Below are positions 59,441 through 64,000 of a stretch of 64,000 nucleotides of DNA, piece after piece. The notes under the pieces were generated by a model. The model was not told where the DNA came from. It saw nothing but the letters and a program-made list of their open reading frames with translations, and ran no database searches. The stretch covers positions 10,195,945 to 10,259,944 of the forward strand of contig NC_049916.1 in NCBI RefSeq assembly GCF_001411555.2, in the 5' to 3' direction. Source of the DNA: Juglans regia (Eukaryota > Streptophyta > Magnoliopsida > Fagales > Juglandaceae). Both the position numbers and the translations under genes were made by a program. The number at the start of each line of letters is the position of its first letter. Position 1 is the stretch's first letter.

Positions 59441-60230
59441 TCCAAAGAATCATAAATTCCTTCTATCAATAAACATGCCAAAACACTAAGTTTTGATCAA
59501 ATAGAACAAATCCTTGATATTCTTGGTCTAGCACTTTTCAAATCAAATCCAAGGATCTCAAAAGTCCATAAACACACTCTTAACATGTTTATAAATCAAA
59601 CCTAAGTGATAACATACTTGAATAAACAATCATAATCACAAAAATCATCATCAAACCAATCGAAATGCTCACTAAGTCTAAACCGAGTAACACACATTCT
59701 TGACTTAGATCAAACACACTAAATCTGTAACTTTCATGAAGTAAACATTCAATAAATAAAACTATATACTTCATATTCAGGCAATAAAAATCATCTAAGC
59801 ATTTAATGTAGGATCACATGGAAAAAATTTCATAAAAGCACAAAGCAAACCCGTAAGCCTCAAGTTTGTGTCCTAACCAAACCTTTGCATGCACAATAAT
59901 TTATTCTTTCAAGATAAAAACCAATATTCTTCAAAAATAACTTCCTAACACATAGATAAAAACCTTAAGAACAAAATATGTGAACATCAAGACCATTGGA
60001 TCATGTTTCCACAACAAAAGATTACACCTTTTCGAAAACACTATTTTAAAGATGTATAAGAATGTTTTAAATTCATTTTATACTATGCCACTAAAAATAT
60101 ATAAAGAAATGAGGAATTCATATTTGTGAACCAATTACCACAATATGATTTATAATGATGTTAATCACATTTTTATACTTCTTAGATTCATTTTAAATTC
60201 ATGAAAAATTATGCCTTGTACATAATTCAA
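57841..60230 (-). repeat. Long LTR (family B), inverted partner of 4.0-6.76 kb
   Basis: The reverse complement matches about 4020-6762: shared blocks include the CATGTCA-rich segment (58240-58400), the TTTACCCCT..CATTTTGCCC block (59110-59155) and the segment with TGTGTTAGGAAGTTATTTTTG near 59945. On the plus strand it starts TGATGCCCTCAAG. The 5' part corresponding to 3300-4000 is absent, so it is truncated near 60230. No primer site follows its end. Confidence 0.72.
59407..59437. repeat. (TA)n microsatellite
   Basis: About 15 AT units inside the family-B LTR; absent from the matching place of the other copy. Confidence 0.9.
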
Positions 60231-61066
60231 TCGTGTTGGTTGGGGGCTTCTTGGCTAATTGAAAGCATCACTCTACTTAAAGCTTAGCAGTTGTAGTCAC
60301 CAATAGGTTCTCAAGATTTTCCACATACAATTTCTCTCAATTAAGGAAAGAGATGTAATCCTAGAGGGTTTGTTCTCCCTCTATTTCATAGTGAGTGGAC
60401 ATGTTACTAGTCTATTCTGTTACTTTCTAATAATGCAATTACCAATGATTCTTTACTTAACTCACACAAGGAGTTGTACCTAAGAGTGCAAAGCCATTCC
60501 CACTCTAGTATTTTAAGACTAGGTGGAAAATTCTTTTCACATTACTGTGTCTAGGAGCAAATGTAGGTTCATACGAGCCTTTTAGGTCTCTAGGCCGTTG
60601 AGTGGGTATTTAGTTCCATCAAAATCTCAATGGTTAGCATTCAAAACTTGGGAGGAAGATGGTAGTTTATCACATGTGGGATGGATTTTGAATCAATCTA
60701 TTGGACGTGATTCTCCAAAGGAGAATAGCGTCTCTCATTATCAACTAGAGCATATCAATGTGGCTGGTCTAGAAATGTTTTAGTTGATTTTTTGCATATG
60801 AGGACATTACTACATAGGTTTTAGTCGTGGATGCTTGCATTGGAGGCTATGGGGAAATGGTCGAAGGTGAACAAATGATGGAGAAGAGAAAGAGGAGAAG
60901 AAGTAGGAGGAGATGAGATGTTGTGTAATTGGGAGAAACTGAAGAGAGAGAAAAAGTGATTAGGTATGCAACTTGGAGAAAATGAGAGGGAGAGAGAGGA
61001 AATTAGAGTTTAGGATACACACACACAAATACTTGAGGGGTGGGTGAGTGAAAACCTAGATGGGTA
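60231..61066. other. Intergenic sequence, nothing recognised
   Basis: The 61-codon frame at 60598-60783 has ordinary composition (SQWLAFKTWEEDGSLSHVGW) but no motif I recognise. Purine-rich GA tracts lie at 60880-61000. Confidence 0.35.
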
Positions 61067-62386
61067 TGTAACACTCTGTCCCTCCAAGGCTTGTAAAGTT
61101 AAAGGAACCAGATGTTACTAACCTTAACACGTATATTCTTGCACTATGTATAAAATATTGCACACATTTATAAATAAAGTTTTCATATTTCTTTATTAAA
61201 AGGAAATCTGTAAAAAATAAATATTTATTTAATAGCATTTATTAAAAGAAAATAAATTTTCATGTGCTACAAATATTGGAATATGAAAATAACTCATCAA
61301 AATTGTAACGATAAAAAGAAATCATTCCTCAGTGCCTCAAGCCTCATTGTCAATGTTATCCCCCTAAATAACATCCTCGCCCGTAGCATCCTCATAGCCT
61401 CACATGGGTTGGAAAAATATAAAAGAAAAACTAAAATGAGTCAAATACTCAGTAAGAATCATATCATGCAGTAAGTATAATAACAATCTAAGGTTTCAGT
61501 TAACATTAACTCTCTTAAGAAACATTACCTTTAAGCATATACAATTGTTGATCTCAAAGCATTAAAGAAAAAAATTTATTTCCTCAACTGCAAGCATTAA
61601 TCATTCATTTCCTTAACCTCATCCTCGATGGCCATTACGCACTATTAACTCCCGTGTGTTAAGGTTAGTGACCCTTGCCATCAATGGTTCTTCTCGTAAT
61701 TAGCAGATAAGAACGGAACCTCAGAATGGGTCATCATAAGGTGCACCGCCAGTGATGCATGTTGTCATTCGTCCCAACCCTTCATCCTTGTATGGCCCAT
61801 TCATTAACCTCATCAAATACATGTAGTCATACATTTTTCATTTTCTTTTATTTTCTTTAACCTTACTTTTTCTTCCTTTCATTCTTCAAAATATAGTTAT
61901 ACTATATAGTATTTAGTCACACCCTCATTCATGCAATCTAACATCCTTCATTACTTTACAGTTTACAATAAAGCAATGTGTAGAACAACATGATCAAATT
62001 TACTTACCTCCACGTGTAAATTAAGCTAATCTTGTGTGTCTCCAAGCTTTAAACTCAACCACTAATATTTTTGGCAATGGTGTAAACATTCTTAACTGTG
62101 AAACATTATGCATAAAATGCATCATGCATGGAACCTCAAGATGTCTAAGTTACTCGGTTACTACTCTTCTTCGCCTACTTTGCACGCCCAGACTATGCTT
62201 GTGAGGATCGCGCCTGTATAAGAGGACAAACCACCTTATGAGGGCAAATAGAAGGCAAATAAGAGAGCATTTTCTTGGCAAGTGGAAAGCAAAGATAATC
62301 TTCCCTCATCAGTGTGGTAAAAAATGAGGAGGCAAGGTCTGCAAAGTGAACCTAGTCCAAAGAAAGAAAGATGGGCACCATATATA
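61067..62386 (-). repeat. LTR-like stretch, minus strand
   Basis: TGTAACACTCTGTCCCTCCAAGG at 61067 resembles TGTAACGCTCCGTTCCCGAGG at 55126, the 3' end of the solo LTR there, and the following sequence has the same style. The other end is not defined before the MITE at 62387. Confidence 0.5.
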
Positions 62387-63070
62387 TAGGGGTGGCAAAT
62401 CATGTTTTCGGGTTGTATTAGTGTCGTGTCAAGTCATGAATATTCGACTATATAAGTCAACCTGAACCCATCCCGTTAAACTAAATGTGTCAAACTTCCA
62501 AACCCTAACCTAACCTATTTAGATACAGGTCATGTTGTGTCACCCATTTTGACCCGTTTAATAATTAATTAGAAATATATTAACATGACACGACTCATTT
62601 AAACCCATTTGTTTAATGTAAATGGGTTGAACTAAAACGCATAATTCATTTGACCTGATTAACATAATTTCACATTAAAGTTAAAATCTATATTTATTAA
62701 TAACCCACAATATATTAAAAAAAATATCAATATTTTTCAAATTTTAACATATAATAAAACTACTATTACAAATTATATAATAACAAATATGAGTATAGGT
62801 CTAAAATTACAAAAAATAAAAAATAAAAATATAAGCATACTGAGAAATACCAATATTACAACTTAAAAATAATAAAAATTTAATTTTGAAATAAATTCTA
62901 AATTGGTCAAAACGGATTTATTTAGTGTTAAGTAGGTTGACCCGTTATTGAATCGTGTCTTAACAAGTCAACCTATTTTGACCCGAACCCATTAACATCA
63001 AACCCAAACCTGCTAATTTCTTACGTGTTCGTGTTGGGTTCATGAGTCGTGTCACATATTTCCACCTCTA
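62387..63070. mobile_element. hAT-like non-autonomous element, 684 bp
   Basis: The ends TAGGGGTGGCAAAT and ATTTCCACCTCTA are inverted with two or three mismatches. Subterminal CGTGTC/GACCCGTT words on the left mirror AACCCATT/GTCGTGTC on the right; the core is AT-rich. An 8-bp duplication is not clean (CATATATA left, ATAGCATA right). Confidence 0.7.
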
Positions 63071-63089
63071 ATAGCATATAGAAAGCTTG

Positions 63090-63587
63090 GCAGACACATC
63101 TCAGGATAGGGTCTAACAAAGGACTTTTCACTCTTGGGCAAGCAAGTACCTAGGAGAAGAACGAGGAGCTAAAGAGGCTTGTAGTTTTGGAAAAAAAGAT
63201 GCCAATCGTACGAAGGCAAGAAAGGTTAGATAAAGGGCGAGATACAAGCCTAAGGAGCAACGGTCAAGGACAAAATTGATGTAGACAAGAGAGCTATCTG
63301 GGATAACACAGAAATGCTCAAGAGGTAGAAGTGTCGTACATAGAGGCCCATACTCTACCTAAAATATCACATCCGGAGCGGGTCTGCAGAAGAAAGGACA
63401 CGACTTGTAGACCGTATAGCTTGAACCCAGAGGTATGGTCTAGCACCAATGGAAGGTCCGTACTTGGAGAGTGATGACGAATTGGACACAAGGCAAGCCG
63501 TGGAAACGTGCGTGCCTTGTCCCCTCAGTTTGTCTCTATCATCTTGCAAATGGAAAATTGAGACTAAAAGACTCCTATTTGGGCACA
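63090..63587 (+). repeat. Relic repeat shared with 12900-13640
   Basis: Parallels 13240-13560 in the same orientation and 12902-13012 inverted. No protein motif. The 85-codon minus frame at 63367-63624 runs into the next element and is not called. Confidence 0.5.
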
Positions 63588-64000
63588 TAGGGCTGTAAAT
63601 GAACCAGTTTATACGATTGCTCACCTGATATTCTCTCGGCTAAACTCAAACTGAGCTTAACTTATGAAAAAAAGCTCGATCATGAAAGCAGAAACCCGCT
63701 CAATTAGTAAATAACATATACTCGATTAAATTCGACTCGACTCGATTAAGGCTCATTAAGGGTCTTTCGTTTATGCCTGACTTAGTTTATTAGCTTGACT
63801 CAATTATAACTCTTCCATAAATCATTGAATATATATATATATATACATGTATAATTTTTTTCAATATATTAGTATTCTTATATACATACATATATATATA
63901 TGCTTGTATACACATTAAATTTAATAATATAAACATAGTTACCTTTATAATTAAATATGTAGTATGTAACTTAGTTACTTATGCATGTATACTAAATATA
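63588..64000. mobile_element. hAT-like element, cut by window end
   Basis: Begins TAGGGCTGTAAATGAACC, a common start of plant hAT-like MITEs with clan words GAGCTT/GCTCGA following; then AT-rich core with TA repeats. The right end is outside the window. Confidence 0.55.

Noticed and set aside
62387..63070. 8-bp duplication for the 62387 hAT-like element
   Set aside because: The flanks CATATATA and ATAGCATA do not match well and are simple AT sequence, so I did not call a duplication.

Overview
The window reads as nuclear DNA of a flowering plant, most likely a woody eudicot. It holds one intron-rich protein gene of a plant-only receptor family, set in a deep layer of LTR retrotransposons, MITE-like DNA elements and AT-rich relic sequence. 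No bacterial, organellar or viral genome organisation is seen. The species cannot be named from this sequence alone.

The only gene I can support as intact lies on the minus strand at 32147-39376. It is a CRE1/AHK4/WOL-type cytokinin receptor histidine kinase (HK4). Eleven coding exons with GT-AG junctions join into an uninterrupted 1002-codon frame with two membrane spans, CHASE, HisKA, HATPase, a degenerate receiver and a true receiver. A 565-bp Mutator-like MITE with a perfect 10-bp target duplication sits in its third intron. A 12-codon upstream ORF lies just before its start.

Left of the gene (1 to about 30.8 kb) is almost entirely transposon. 1-390 is a broken Ty3/gypsy integrase end. 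About 3.3-6.76 kb is an LTR of a chromovirus-like family. 6985-11628 is a complete-ended minus-strand Ty3/gypsy deletion derivative with both LTRs, PBS, PPT and GTTTG duplications. 11.6-15.5 kb holds old LTR-like relics in both orientations. 15.6 kb (hAT-like) and 17.5 kb (Tourist-like) are MITEs. 19141-30804 is a solo LTR, bounded by AATGT duplications, into which a Tekay/Del-type chromovirus (19674-29900) has inserted. That chromovirus keeps recognisable gag, protease, RT, RNase H, integrase and chromodomain, all with stops or frameshifts. It also carries an extra intact 89-codon arginine-rich ORF between pol and the 3' LTR.

Right of the gene (about 40.5-64 kb) are AT-rich intergenic DNA, a GC-ended hAT-like MITE with a perfect 8-bp duplication (42930-43499), relics of a small MITE family, a CACTA-like element (47115-51361), a TIR element (51882-53048), a LINE RNase H scrap, an LTR piece (53546-55125), an apparent solo LTR on the minus strand (55126-57794), an inverted partner of the 3.3-6.76 kb LTR (57841 to about 60230), a further LTR-like stretch, and two more hAT-like elements, the last cut by the window end.

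The most unusual points are in the TEs. The 6990-11623 element lost most of pol, yet gag and the remaining pieces stay in one 850-codon frame broken by only four stops, and one deletion junction has been amplified as 15-codon tandem repeats. In the 3' LTR of the nested chromovirus, a deletion junction was itself tandemly duplicated (117 bp x 2).
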